Shown one piece after another: positions 8,829-18,431 of a stretch of DNA of 54,541 nucleotides. Origin of the DNA: JAGNGI01 sp035448825 (lineage in GTDB: Bacteria; Fidelibacterota; UBA2242); NCBI GenBank assembly GCA_035448825.1, contig DAOTJS010000017.1:1-54541 (forward strand), in the 5' to 3' direction. Within the stretch, counting starts at the first letter, position 1; the number at the start of each line of letters is the position of its first letter. A program made the position numbers and the translations under genes. The notes under the pieces are model-generated. The model was given only the letters and a program-made list of their open reading frames with translations, was not told where the DNA came from and did no database searches.

Positions 8829-11762
8829 TCATTTCAACGACGTCATTTTAAGAACTTGCCGATCACTGGCACGTTGAAGTAAGACAAAATAAATCCCTGA
8901 ATGAACTTCCCTACCGTTTTTATCGAAGCCATTCCAGACAAAACGGTATTTTCCAGGAGATTGACAACCTATTTTTTCAGTATAAATTTCTCTACCGAGG
9001 AGGTCGAAAATTTTTATAGTCACATCCGAAACCTTTTCCAGATCATATTCAAAAGTCGTTAGTGAATTGAACGGATTGGGATGGTTCGGATAGATTTTGA
9101 ACTGTTTTGGAAAATTGACGGCGTCGGTTTTATCTATTGCAACCAGTCCTTCCTCCGGTGTTGCCAACTTTTTATCAGTATAAATGTGAAATTCTCCCGG
9201 CGCCAGGTTTACCGAATCAGATCCGCTTGAATTGAAACCCTCTCCGGAAAAATAATCATACCAGATGCCACCATGTTGAAAAGAAACCGCAGTTTCAGCA
9301 TTATTAACTCCAAAGTTGCCGATGATGACTACATTCAGATTACTGCCACTCATCGTAATACTTTTGACATTGCCGCTCAATGCCATAATTGGCGTTGTGC
9401 TGGCACTGGTAAATACGTCGTTTTCCATACGTAGTTTTATCAAAGCCTGGAAGGTTTTATATAATCGTAAGCGATTTGGATCCTGATAATAATCCCAGCG
9501 GATCGGCTTCTCTGCCAGACGTCCATTATATTCAATGGAATAATCATATCCCAGTTCGCCGAATTGCCAGAGCATTTTCGGCCCGGGCAAAGTCAGGAAA
9601 AACGCCGCTGTCATCTTAATCCGTTCGAGAGCCGTTGGCAAAGTTTTAATATTATAAGAGCCAGAAGAATTGCCCCAAGTCAGGTTTTTATACATCAGGC
9701 GTTCTTCGTCATGACTTTCCATATAGGTGACCAGATGCGGTTTAGTCCAGGTGCGACTTTTATAAAAACCCCAGGAGAAATCGGATTCATCGGTATAGCC
9801 CATTGATGATTGGGAATAATTCCAGTTCGAGTTACCCCAGAGCATCATACCATAATCAGCCAGGATTTTCTCCTCACTATTATCTGCGAAATGTTCGAGA
9901 ATAACATAAGCGCTTGAATCAATTTCCCAGATTTTATCGGCGATACGCTTTAAAATCGCAATCCGGCTGGCGTCATAAGCCGAACCTTCGCCAGGTTTAT
10001 TGGTAAAACCTTTCGTAAAATCCAGACGAAAGCCGTCAACTCTGAAATCCGTCAGCCAGTAGGACGTAACTCGGTCAATAAAATTCTTAGTATCTTGACT
10101 CTCATGGTTAAAATCATAACCCCAGGAGTAAACGGGATTCGGCGAGACCTGATTATACCAGGGATTTTCTGATGATGGTCGGCTATTTACCTTGTCCCAA
10201 TAAAGCCGTACCAGCGGCGACGAGCCGTAGGAATGATTCAGCACAATGTCCTGAATAACGGCTATGCCGCGCCGATGACATTCATCTACAAAGTGTTTAA
10301 AGTCATCTGCCGGTCCGTAATACTTATCCACAGCGAAATAAAATGACGGGTTGTAGCCCCAGGATGAATTGCCTTCAAATTCACTAACCGGCATTAATTC
10401 TATGGCGTTAATACCAAGTCGCTCTAAATAGTCGAGCGTATCAATTAATGTTTTAAAGTCATGCGCGGCAACAAAATCCCGAACCAGCATTTCGTAAATA
10501 ATAAGATTGGTCTTTGCCGGACGCGTATAATCCGTGGTTTCCCAATTATAATCGGGTTTATCAACTTGAAAAGTGCCGACGATTTCAGTGGTTTTTCCAG
10601 TTGGATAAAGTTTCAAATTCGGATAGACTACTTCGGGGATGTATTGATCATTCCCCGGATCAAGAATTTTTTCCGAATAGGGATCCGCAATGCGGATTTC
10701 ACCATCAACCAAATATTGGAAAGCATATTCGGTCTGCAAATCGAGATTGTCAACAGTCAGCCACCAGTGGACGTCGGTTCCGCCGTTGTCTTCACATTGC
10801 ATAAAATAACTAGTGTCAATCAGCCAATCATTAAAATCACCAATCAAATAGACAAAATCCTTGAAAGGCGCTTGCAACGAAAAAGTGACGCTGTTATTAT
10901 CTATCACATTGATACCGTCAACAATACCTTCAGGACGAGAAATATACGTCACTGGTGGATTTATCATAATCGCAAAACTGGCGGTATCGCTAAATCCACT
11001 TGTGTCAGTACCAATTGCCATCAAATTTTTCATTCCATAATCATATTCCGCCGCAATGAAGTCGAAAATCATCGCCGTATCAGAAACCTGGTTGACCAGC
11101 TCATTATTCACTAATAGTATTATATTACTAACCTCAGTATTGAGAGCGGCTGTGGTAATTTTTATCTTAACCGTATCGCTATAATGCGTAAAAACAGGGG
11201 AACGCCGCGGGTCGGATAGGCTCAAATCAATAACGGGTTCGCTGACCATTACCGTCAATCCCACTTCAAATAGGTTGTGGAAAATGTCAGCACCACCAAC
11301 ATCCCTTCCACTCTTACTGCCGTCGGCATTGCGGAAGACAAACGCCAATTTGAGAATTTGCTCGTTTCCCGGAATAGTTGCCCCATTTTCATGAGAAATA
11401 TAAAAAGTACGTGGATAGCCGATCGTCAGTTTGTATAAATTAGTTGAAATTCTTTCGAGCTTATTCTTGGACGTATTAGCCACGCCACCTTGCCCCGGCC
11501 AGGGAGTCACGACATAACGCCAATCTTTGCCGGTTGCGCTTAAATTGGTAATGACTCCGGTATGAGCATAAATATCTCCCGTATAATCTTTCAAACCGCC
11601 GTCGCCTTTAGTCGCATCGAAATAAATCGTAATCGAATCCCGCTCGGTCGGATGGGGCGGTTCTGAATAAACCACCTGAGCGACCAGAAATCGGGTACTA
11701 AAAAGCATCAGGCAAAGCACACCTACTTTGTAAAGCATTTTTTTATGGTGATTATTAATCAT
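8829..11762 (-). CDS. Secreted multidomain GH13 alpha-amylase with C-terminal sorting domain
   Basis: Extracellular starch hydrolase of about 977 residues with a signal peptide ending near 'STRFLVAQ'. Residue numbers below count from a possible upstream TTG at 11774. An N-terminal carbohydrate-binding region (about 35-180) and an Ig-like segment (180-275) precede a CBM48-like domain ('VYLIGDFNDW', about 290-385). The GH13 barrel (420-780) has all four motifs: 'DIVLNHSY', 'GFRLDFTKG' with nucleophile Asp585, 'VILEHFAD' with Glu627, and 'MESHDEER' with Asp689. The tail from about 890 has 'YPNHPNPFNSLTTFEYDL' and ends like a type IX-secretion sorting domain. The ATG at 11762 overlaps the preceding gene's stop by 8 bp; no strong ribosome site is seen, so coupling is likely. 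It is the last gene of the starch locus. Confidence 0.92.
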   Translation of the reverse strand: MINNHHKKMLYKVGVLCLMLFSTRFLVAQVVYSEPPHPTERDSITIYFDATKGDGGLKDYTGDIYAHTGVITNLSATGKDWRYVVTPWPGQGGVANTSKNKLERISTNLYKLTIGYPRTFYISHENGATIPGNEQILKLAFVFRNADGSKSGRDVGGADIFHNLFEVGLTVMVSEPVIDLSLSDPRRSPVFTHYSDTVKIKITTAALNTEVSNIILLVNNELVNQVSDTAMIFDFIAAEYDYGMKNLMAIGTDTSGFSDTASFAIMINPPVTYISRPEGIVDGINVIDNNSVTFSLQAPFKDFVYLIGDFNDWLIDTSYFMQCEDNGGTDVHWWLTVDNLDLQTEYAFQYLVDGEIRIADPYSEKILDPGNDQYIPEVVYPNLKLYPTGKTTEIVGTFQVDKPDYNWETTDYTRPAKTNLIIYEMLVRDFVAAHDFKTLIDTLDYLERLGINAIELMPVSEFEGNSSWGYNPSFYFAVDKYYGPADDFKHFVDECHRRGIAVIQDIVLNHSYGSSPLVRLYWDKVNSRPSSENPWYNQVSPNPVYSWGYDFNHESQDTKNFIDRVTSYWLTDFRVDGFRLDFTKGFTNKPGEGSAYDASRIAILKRIADKIWEIDSSAYVILEHFADNSEEKILADYGMMLWGNSNWNYSQSSMGYTDESDFSWGFYKSRTWTKPHLVTYMESHDEERLMYKNLTWGNSSGSYNIKTLPTALERIKMTAAFFLTLPGPKMLWQFGELGYDYSIEYNGRLAEKPIRWDYYQDPNRLRLYKTFQALIKLRMENDVFTSASTTPIMALSGNVKSITMSGSNLNVVIIGNFGVNNAETAVSFQHGGIWYDYFSGEGFNSSGSDSVNLAPGEFHIYTDKKLATPEEGLVAIDKTDAVNFPKQFKIYPNHPNPFNSLTTFEYDLEKVSDVTIKIFDLLGREIYTEKIGCQSPGKYRFVWNGFDKNGREVHSGIYFVLLQRASDRQVLKMTSLK

Positions 11763-13563
11763 TTTTAGTCTCAAACCGGAATAAATAGTAATCGTATCCG
11801 TAACAAGGCAAAAATAATTGATGATTTTCTAGTAAAAATGCTCCCGTGCCGAGCAATAATTCCGGATTATTTGAAATTACTGGAGAAATTTGCGCCAAAT
11901 CAATCGTAACCATCTGAGATTTATTTTTCAGATTGGTAACGATTAGTACAATTTCCTTAGTATTATTTCGAGAAAATGCAAAGATGTTCTCCGGGTCAGA
12001 AGTTTTTATAATCTGATAGTTGTCAGATGTTAGGGCGGGAATATTGCGCCGCAGTTCATTCATTTTCGTAATTAAATCATTTAAACTTCGGTCAAACTGG
12101 CGCCAGTTGATCGTCTCCTTCTCGAATAGAGATAGCTTCTCACTCACACCAATTTCCTGTCCATTATAAATCATCGGCACACCCGGCAAGGTAAAAATTA
12201 GGAAGGTCAAGACCAGAGTTTGTTCTGCCGTAAATAAAGCTGTTGTTCGCGCTTCATCATGATTTTCGGTAAAACGCATTTTAAGCGTATGTTTAGGATA
12301 GCGGTAATACTCTTTTCTTAGAGTTTGGGCCAGAAATTCTGCAGGATAGTTATTCTTAATAATCTGGTAAAATGCGCGCCTAGTATTCCAGCCATACGTC
12401 AAATGAAAACCATTAAGATATAATCGCGGATGATCGCCTTCTGCCAGCATTAAAATGTCCGGATTGATTTTTTGGAGGCGAGTCAGCGCTGTTCTCCAGA
12501 AATCATCTGGTACCAGTTCAGCGACATCGAGCCGGTATCCATCTATATTGAACTCTTTGACCCAATATTCTAGAACTTCCCACATATATTCCCGCAAACC
12601 GGTTTGATTATAATTGAAATCGGCTACGTCACTCCAATCGGCATTTGGGGCAATTATATTGCCGTCAGTATCCTGAGTGTACCAATCAGGGTGTTCTTCT
12701 ATAAGTAGATTATCCCAAGAGCTGTGATTACATGCGATATCGAGAATAACTCTTATTCCAAGTTGATGAGCGCTAGTAACTAAATTTTTCAAATCCGATT
12801 CTGTCCCTAAGTCCGGATTGATGCTTTTGAAATCCCGGATTGAATAGGGACTGCCCATTGAGCCTTTGCGATGCTTTTCACCGATTGGAAAAATCGGCAT
12901 TAACCAGATACAATCTACTCCGAGCGATTTCAGACGCGATAAATCCTCAGCCAATGCTTGAAAGTTGCCTTCCGGACTGTAGGCTCTGACAAACACTTCG
13001 TAAATGAAGGCTGTTTTTATCCAAGCCGGAACCGGAATTGCTTCCTTTTGGGAAAATTCTGATTGTAGAAGTTCAGTTTCATCGGTATAATACCGCAAAA
13101 GGACATTACCGGTAATTCCGCCCGCTCCACCAGTATCGTTGATACGCACGACTAATAAGTTTGATGATTCCGGTTTAATTTGATGAGTTATATCAATATA
13201 GAATTGGATTCCGTAGCCGGTATGCTCGCCAACTTTTTCACCGTTTAGAAATACAACAGCCTCATCGTCAACAGCCTCAAAAACAAGCGCCAACCGTTTA
13301 TTAGATAGCGGTTTTTTAAGTTTGAATTCAGTTGCGTACCAGCCGATTCCGTCATAATGCGGATCATCCCAGAAGCTGGGAACATTCAAGTGAATCCAGT
13401 CTTTTCGATTATATTCATGGCGGAAATAACCTTGAGTGTCGCCGATACCATCACGATCGTATTTAAACAACCACTTGCCGTTCAAGCTCTGAACGTTTTG
13501 ATTTATTTCGCAATTATTTAAAATCATAGGCAATACGAAGAGGAAATTCAATACCCGTGGCAT
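11755..13563 (-). CDS. GH13 amylase with N-terminal GH2-like beta-sandwich
   Basis: A 602-residue maltodextrin-acting glycosidase. Residues about 27-160 are a galactose-binding/GH2 N-domain type beta-sandwich ('LNGKWLFKYDRDG', 'DEAVVFLNGEKVGEHTG'), an uncommon partner for GH13. The barrel (about 180-500) has 'LDIACNHSSW', 'GYRLDVAELV' with nucleophile Asp346, 'LMLAEGD' with Glu375 and 'FTENHDEAR' with Asp436, closest in look to cyclomaltodextrinase/neopullulanase types. The N-terminus is short and hydrophobic and reaches 'MILNNC', so it may be a lipoprotein, though the lipobox is not ideal. It starts 32 bp after the TrmB-type regulator and overlaps the following amylase by 8 bp. Confidence 0.88.
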   Translation of the reverse strand: MPRVLNFLFVLPMILNNCEINQNVQSLNGKWLFKYDRDGIGDTQGYFRHEYNRKDWIHLNVPSFWDDPHYDGIGWYATEFKLKKPLSNKRLALVFEAVDDEAVVFLNGEKVGEHTGYGIQFYIDITHQIKPESSNLLVVRINDTGGAGGITGNVLLRYYTDETELLQSEFSQKEAIPVPAWIKTAFIYEVFVRAYSPEGNFQALAEDLSRLKSLGVDCIWLMPIFPIGEKHRKGSMGSPYSIRDFKSINPDLGTESDLKNLVTSAHQLGIRVILDIACNHSSWDNLLIEEHPDWYTQDTDGNIIAPNADWSDVADFNYNQTGLREYMWEVLEYWVKEFNIDGYRLDVAELVPDDFWRTALTRLQKINPDILMLAEGDHPRLYLNGFHLTYGWNTRRAFYQIIKNNYPAEFLAQTLRKEYYRYPKHTLKMRFTENHDEARTTALFTAEQTLVLTFLIFTLPGVPMIYNGQEIGVSEKLSLFEKETINWRQFDRSLNDLITKMNELRRNIPALTSDNYQIIKTSDPENIFAFSRNNTKEIVLIVTNLKNKSQMVTIDLAQISPVISNNPELLLGTGAFLLENHQLFLPCYGYDYYLFRFETKND

Positions 13564-13595
13564 AACTACAATTCCAGATCAAATTAAATGTTGCC

Positions 13596-14429
13596 CTACG
13601 TCAGTTTATGTTTTTCAATGGCCTCTTGAATGAGCTCATCTACCTTTTCAAATTCGTCAGTCAACATTCCGGCAATGATATTAGAAATGTCCATATTCAT
13701 TCGCTGTCCGAAAAGTGTTATATCCAGAATAATATAATTGGTAGCAATTGTCAGAGCCGCTTTATTTTGCGTCCAGATGGCTTGTTCGTCTTCTTTCCAA
13801 TTTGCCGGACCCATAACTAAATTTTTGGCATCGGTTACCAGAATAAGTTTGCGGTCCCAGTAATGCTCAAGTTTTTCTTCCGGAATGCCATAAGCCAGGG
13901 TCACTCCGATCGGCGGATCAATTTCATTAAAGGAAAAAATTAGAACAAAAACATTGCGTTTACAGGCATTTAATAAGTGCTCTCTAAGTAGCGAAATCTC
14001 ACGTTGCCAACCGGAAATGTAGATAGATTTATGAGCTTCGCGGATTAACATTTCACAGGTCTGCATCAACGATTGGTACCCACGCAAATTCCAGAACCCC
14101 TCAGTATCGGATTTATTGCTAAATTCGGCTAAATCCTCCTTTAAATTCATAACCCGATTGGCATAATTTGTTTCCATCCGCTTAAGCATTTCTTCTGGTG
14201 CCAAAGGGATATATCGGCGAGGTTTATCATGTATCGAAATTACGATTCCCCGCGATTCTAACTGCTTTAATACTGAATAAACTACTGAACGAGGAACGTG
14301 AGCCAATTGACTGATTTCATAACCGGTGGCGGGACTCAATTTCAGTAGCCCGAGGTAAGTGCGGGCTTCATAGTTAGTAAAGCCCAACTGCATCATTTTA
14401 TGAAGAACATTATCCTGTAAAATATCCAT
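13596..14429 (-). CDS. TrmB-family sugar-responsive transcriptional regulator
   Basis: A 277-residue regulator. Residues about 12-80 form a winged helix-turn-helix ('GFTNYEARTYLGLLKLSPAT', 'VPRSVVYSVLKQLESRGIV') of the TrmB type. After a helical linker with a coiled-coil look (85-110) comes the PLD-like sugar-binding domain, seen at 'SIYISGWQREISLLREHL' and 'VMGPANWKEDEQAIWTQN'. TrmB proteins are best known as maltose/maltodextrin regulators in archaea and also occur in bacteria. Sitting inside the starch operon between the symporter and two amylases, it most likely controls this locus. Its operator was not identified. The SD is weak (A-rich leader). Confidence 0.88.
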   Translation of the reverse strand: MDILQDNVLHKMMQLGFTNYEARTYLGLLKLSPATGYEISQLAHVPRSVVYSVLKQLESRGIVISIHDKPRRYIPLAPEEMLKRMETNYANRVMNLKEDLAEFSNKSDTEGFWNLRGYQSLMQTCEMLIREAHKSIYISGWQREISLLREHLLNACKRNVFVLIFSFNEIDPPIGVTLAYGIPEEKLEHYWDRKLILVTDAKNLVMGPANWKEDEQAIWTQNKAALTIATNYIILDITLFGQRMNMDISNIIAGMLTDEFEKVDELIQEAIEKHKLT

Positions 14430-14440
14430 TTTTTTTCTTT

Positions 14441-16282
14441 CTATTTATGTAATGTAGAAGATGAATCGGCATCCGAATCGATATTGACCTCTGTCGCAAG
14501 ATGACGAAACCAAGTAAAGTATAGTATTACTGAAAGCGCCACTACGATGAGTAATAAACCAAGGAAAGTATCAAAGCGTTTCATTGACAAAACCATCCAC
14601 ATCAAAAATAGGCACACCTGCCAGGGCACGGCAAAGAATATTGATATTATATCGCGCCGATTTTCACGATTGATTTGATACCTCAATTTTTCGGGTAATT
14701 TGTCTCGGATTGGTCCCCAAAAACCAAAGGGACGAGTAACTCGATAGAAATTATCCAGAACTTTTTCATCAGTTGGTTCGGTTAGAAGGGTTCCGATAAT
14801 CGTAGCAACGGTACTAATACCGGCTGCAAATAAAAACGACCAGTATTCAGCAGTTGCTTCAGGGGCGATAATTTTCCAGATGATCGAAGCCAACATTCCA
14901 GCGGCCATACCTATAGTATAGCCATAGCCATTTAGACGCCACCAATACCAGCGCAGTAATTGTGGCACAATCAAGCCGGCTCCTATACTCATAGTAATCC
15001 ATCCCCAAATTTCATTAATATTCTTAATCATAAGCATTAGTGCCAATCCAAGAACTACAATAACTATCGAGGCTCCATAGCTTTGTCGCATTTGCTGACG
15101 ATCAGAAGCATTTTCATTTACATATTCAAGATAAATATCTTTAACCCAGTAAGCCGCACCGGCATTGACGGTCGAGTCGAAAGTTGACATTGCTGCCGCC
15201 ATCATACCGGCAATAAGAAATCCTTTTATTCCAATTGGTACAGTTTGAACCACAATTGGTAAAACCATTTCAGGATCGGTAATTTGAGTTCCAAGATATA
15301 TTCCCCAGACTGCAATAGCTCCCACAAAAAGCCAGCGAAATGATAGCAAAAATGTCCAGTATAATGAAAGTAATCCAGCTTCACGATCATCCTTAGCGGC
15401 GTAATAACGTTGAACCATATAGTTGCCGGTTCCTCCACAACCCTCGATAACTACTTTAATTAAATAAAATAGTACAGCAATTCCGAATAAATTGTACATA
15501 CTATATACACTGCTAGAATCAATCGCCAATTTAAATTTTGGGAGAACATCGGTCCACTCCTGATAAGTTGTAGGGAAAAACTTGAATCCGCCGCCCGCAA
15601 CATCCTTCAAAGGCATAACCACAGAAAATTCAGACGGCAAATTAAAATGAAATACCCGGATAACTACGTATAGAATCATTGAAAATATCAGTGCACCTTG
15701 GAATACGTCTGTCCATACTACTCCATACAATCCAGAAGCAACGGTATAAATCATTGCAGTAGCGATCAAAACCGCCGCCGCCCAAAATTGGGACGATAAA
15801 CCTAAAAAATTTGGAATACCTAAAAATTTATCTAAAAATTTTCCTCCACCCACGGCAAAATAAGTTACCATTGCAATCGTGACAAGAATTGAGGTCAATG
15901 CCGTAATCATACGCGCCAGACGGCCTTCTCTACCCTTTCCAAAACGGAATTCCATCCATTCTGCCAAAGTCATCACTTTCGAACGACGGTTCCATTTACC
16001 CATAAATATCATTAAAAATGCCATAATCAAGGTAACACCACCCCGAAATTCTATATATAAACCTCGGGCTCCTAGAGCATAAACCAAGGCGACAATAATC
16101 ATAGTGCCGCTTATATCAAGATTAGATGACATTCCGGAGGCTCCTAAAGCCCACCAGGGTAATGAACGATTTCCTAAGAAATATGAATTAATATCCTGTG
16201 CGGCTTTGCGCTTAAACCATAAACCGATTATAACCATTCCTATTAGATAAATACAGATAATAAAATAATCTACAATATGCAT
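14441..16282 (-). CDS. SSS-family sodium:solute symporter, probable maltodextrin/glucose importer
   Basis: A 613-residue inner-membrane transporter of the sodium:solute symporter superfamily with about 13-15 hydrophobic helices. The hallmark N-terminal region is visible ('SYFLGNRSLPWWALGASGMS', residues about 33-52), as is the central 'GFLIAGMMAAAMSTFDSTVNAG' region including the Na+-site serines. A hydrophilic loop of about 60 residues precedes the last helices. AGGAGG lies seven bases before the ATG. It begins after a strong hairpin that separates it from the outer-membrane part of the locus, and is followed 11 bp later by the TrmB regulator. Import of glucose or short maltodextrins is inferred from context only. 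Confidence 0.88.
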   Translation of the reverse strand: MHIVDYFIICIYLIGMVIIGLWFKRKAAQDINSYFLGNRSLPWWALGASGMSSNLDISGTMIIVALVYALGARGLYIEFRGGVTLIMAFLMIFMGKWNRRSKVMTLAEWMEFRFGKGREGRLARMITALTSILVTIAMVTYFAVGGGKFLDKFLGIPNFLGLSSQFWAAAVLIATAMIYTVASGLYGVVWTDVFQGALIFSMILYVVIRVFHFNLPSEFSVVMPLKDVAGGGFKFFPTTYQEWTDVLPKFKLAIDSSSVYSMYNLFGIAVLFYLIKVVIEGCGGTGNYMVQRYYAAKDDREAGLLSLYWTFLLSFRWLFVGAIAVWGIYLGTQITDPEMVLPIVVQTVPIGIKGFLIAGMMAAAMSTFDSTVNAGAAYWVKDIYLEYVNENASDRQQMRQSYGASIVIVVLGLALMLMIKNINEIWGWITMSIGAGLIVPQLLRWYWWRLNGYGYTIGMAAGMLASIIWKIIAPEATAEYWSFLFAAGISTVATIIGTLLTEPTDEKVLDNFYRVTRPFGFWGPIRDKLPEKLRYQINRENRRDIISIFFAVPWQVCLFLMWMVLSMKRFDTFLGLLLIVVALSVILYFTWFRHLATEVNIDSDADSSSTLHK

Positions 16283-16316
16283 CTGGCAGCCTCCTTATTG
16301 AACGAGCAAAGAAAAG

Positions 16317-16347
16317 AGAGGAAGGACGGACTATCCGTCCTTCCTCT
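16317..16347 (-). terminator. Strong hairpin, terminator or attenuator inside the starch locus
   Basis: A 14-bp perfect stem (AGAGGAAGGACGGA 16317-16330 with its complement 16334-16347) closes a 3-nt loop. On the minus strand it is followed by TCTCTTTTCTTTG, a broken T-run. It begins ten bases after the stop of the 683-aa secreted protein and precedes the symporter's ribosome site. It probably reduces read-through from the highly expressed outer-membrane genes into the symporter/regulator genes, or protects the upstream message from 3' decay. Confidence 0.75.
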
Positions 16348-16357
16348 TAAGAGCAAC

Positions 16358-18409
16358 TTATTTTACCAATACCATCTTTTTGATAGCATGATACTTGTCA
16401 CCAGCCCGTAACTCATAAAAATAGATACCGGAAGCAACATTATTTCCGTGCAGATCCCTGCTATTCCATACATAACTATAATTGCCGGCATTTAGGTTGT
16501 TATAAGTAACCTTATTGACAACCTTACCGAGCAGGTTATAGATCGTCAACTGCACGTCGCTTCTTTCCGGAATAGCAAAACGAATTTCCGTAGTCGGGTT
16601 GAATGGATTTGGAAAATTCTGAGAAAGTGAAAATTCCTTAATAACATTAGCATTTTGATTTTTAATACCCGCCTTAGGAGATCTTGTGTTATAATCCCAA
16701 GCCGAATAGAAATTCGGATTGATTGAGCCGAACTGAACTGCCAATGTAAAAGTCGGATTAGTGTCATCAATATTTTCGATATGGTTAAGGCCATAACTGC
16801 TTTCGTTATCGCCACCACCAATCCCGAATTTGAATTCCTGACCAACGGTTTTCTCGGTACTAAAATTGTACACAATCGTATAAATGGTATCACCAGCGGT
16901 GACGTCACCATTCGTACCATCGTCGTACATTCTGCGAGTGGCATCACCAGCTAACGTTCCACCCCAGGTTGCCCAGGTACCTTCGCCATTATTGGACATT
17001 GGACCATTGATACATAAACCTAGTTTAGCGATAGTATCTGGATTGGCTACCAGCATCGCCGGAGTAATGTCAATAGTACCCTGAATGTCATCGAGAGTCG
17101 AACCAGCCCAAACCTGATAGTAGGCCGGGCGCAAATCGCATTCAATAGTTACAGTAACCGCCTGACTAAGTTTCTGGTTATTCCTGAATTTGGGCATACG
17201 ACGCGGATCGGTCTCACTGTCTTCAATATCATTGATTTCAGCATCACCGGTTATGATATATAAACGTCTTTCAGCTCGCGTAACATCATCGCCTGTGTAG
17301 TCAAAATTGAAATATACTTCGCGCTGTTCTACCGCATCTTTTACGATATAATACTGGTAATAAAGCGGTTCGTTAAGAACTACCGGAACATCCTTAAAAG
17401 TGGTCGAATAAAAGTAAGTACCTGAGATTCGAAGCAAATGAGCATCCATTGTCGAAGATAAACTATTAAAATAACCCATCCGAACTAATATAGTATCGCC
17501 AACTGCAAAACCTTTATTGGCAATTGCATTAGTCAAATCGGCGGTAAAGCTAATATCAACGGTATCCTCTGCTAAAAATCCGGCCGGAGGATTGTCATTC
17601 CAGTATTTCCATGCCAGAGTTGTGTCTTCCAAACCAGGATGCAGAACAATGATACGGTTCTCATTACCAGGCCAGTACTTACCATTCAGGTTTTCCGTAT
17701 TACTCCAATCGGTTCCAATAGCAAAACGATACATCAATACGCCAGGATTTTCGGCACCAAGTGGCTGTACCCGATCAACGGTATCCATTACAGCCTGCGG
17801 AATCCGGATTGTTCTACTCCAATATTTGGATGTGCTTTCCTGAGTCAAAGGTAATGCACCAGGTGACCAAGCCGGATCGCAGAAAGGCCAGTGACCGACA
17901 ACCGACAATAGAGAAAAACTATCTTCGTAATTCTCCATATTTACCCGAACGAAAATATCAACAGAATCGGATGGCGCAAAGGGCGGATTGAAATCATTGT
18001 TAACATATGCGACCGCCAGCGTTGTATCTGTAGACGGTAAAACCCACATACGGTTGCCGCCGCCAGTGACATTCTCCCAGGTAAAGGCATCATCCTCGTT
18101 AGCCTTGTAACGAACCTTATAAGCCATCCGCCAGCCAATCATCGAATCCGGATAGTCAATCGTCAGCTTCCAATAATCGCCTCCAATATTTGCAGCTAAT
18201 GGTGAATCATCGCCCCAGGTCAAGAAATTGTTATACCATTTATCAACCCCTTCTGGCCCGACTTCCGCACCACAAATCTGGATTTGATGGGTCGAATCAG
18301 TGACCCCTTGCAAAGTTGATGTATTGACAATATAATTGACTGTAACATCGGCAAATGCCGAGACAGCAACCATGGTCAACATCAACATCAAAACAGTAGC
18401 TTTTTTCAT
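16358..18409 (-). CDS. Secreted sorting-domain protein, possible starch-binding protein
   Basis: A 683-residue exported protein with a signal peptide (about 1-20, ending 'VSAFA'). It is built of repeated beta-sandwich-like segments, with recurring phrases such as 'DSVDIFVRVNMENY' and 'DTVDISFTADLTNA' and several aromatic-rich strands, and ends with the sorting domain 'LSQNFPNPFNPTTEIRF' at about 590-610, closing in 'KKMVLVK'. No catalytic motif is seen. By position next to a TonB receptor and amylases it resembles the SusE/SusF role of surface glycan binding, but there is no recognisable homology from reading alone. It ends at the hairpin 16317-16347. Confidence 0.8.
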   Translation of the reverse strand: MKKATVLMLMLTMVAVSAFADVTVNYIVNTSTLQGVTDSTHQIQICGAEVGPEGVDKWYNNFLTWGDDSPLAANIGGDYWKLTIDYPDSMIGWRMAYKVRYKANEDDAFTWENVTGGGNRMWVLPSTDTTLAVAYVNNDFNPPFAPSDSVDIFVRVNMENYEDSFSLLSVVGHWPFCDPAWSPGALPLTQESTSKYWSRTIRIPQAVMDTVDRVQPLGAENPGVLMYRFAIGTDWSNTENLNGKYWPGNENRIIVLHPGLEDTTLAWKYWNDNPPAGFLAEDTVDISFTADLTNAIANKGFAVGDTILVRMGYFNSLSSTMDAHLLRISGTYFYSTTFKDVPVVLNEPLYYQYYIVKDAVEQREVYFNFDYTGDDVTRAERRLYIITGDAEINDIEDSETDPRRMPKFRNNQKLSQAVTVTIECDLRPAYYQVWAGSTLDDIQGTIDITPAMLVANPDTIAKLGLCINGPMSNNGEGTWATWGGTLAGDATRRMYDDGTNGDVTAGDTIYTIVYNFSTEKTVGQEFKFGIGGGDNESSYGLNHIENIDDTNPTFTLAVQFGSINPNFYSAWDYNTRSPKAGIKNQNANVIKEFSLSQNFPNPFNPTTEIRFAIPERSDVQLTIYNLLGKVVNKVTYNNLNAGNYSYVWNSRDLHGNNVASGIYFYELRAGDKYHAIKKMVLVK

Positions 18410-18431
18410 AGCTTACTCCTTTCTTTTGTTG

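Noticed and set aside
10461..11114. 217-residue plus-strand reading frame
   Set aside because: It lies wholly antisense to the GH13 amylase, whose domains in this stretch are clearly coding; the translation has no recognisable pattern.
16546..16947. 133-residue minus-strand reading frame
   Set aside because: Out-of-frame shadow of the sorting-domain protein at 16358-18409.
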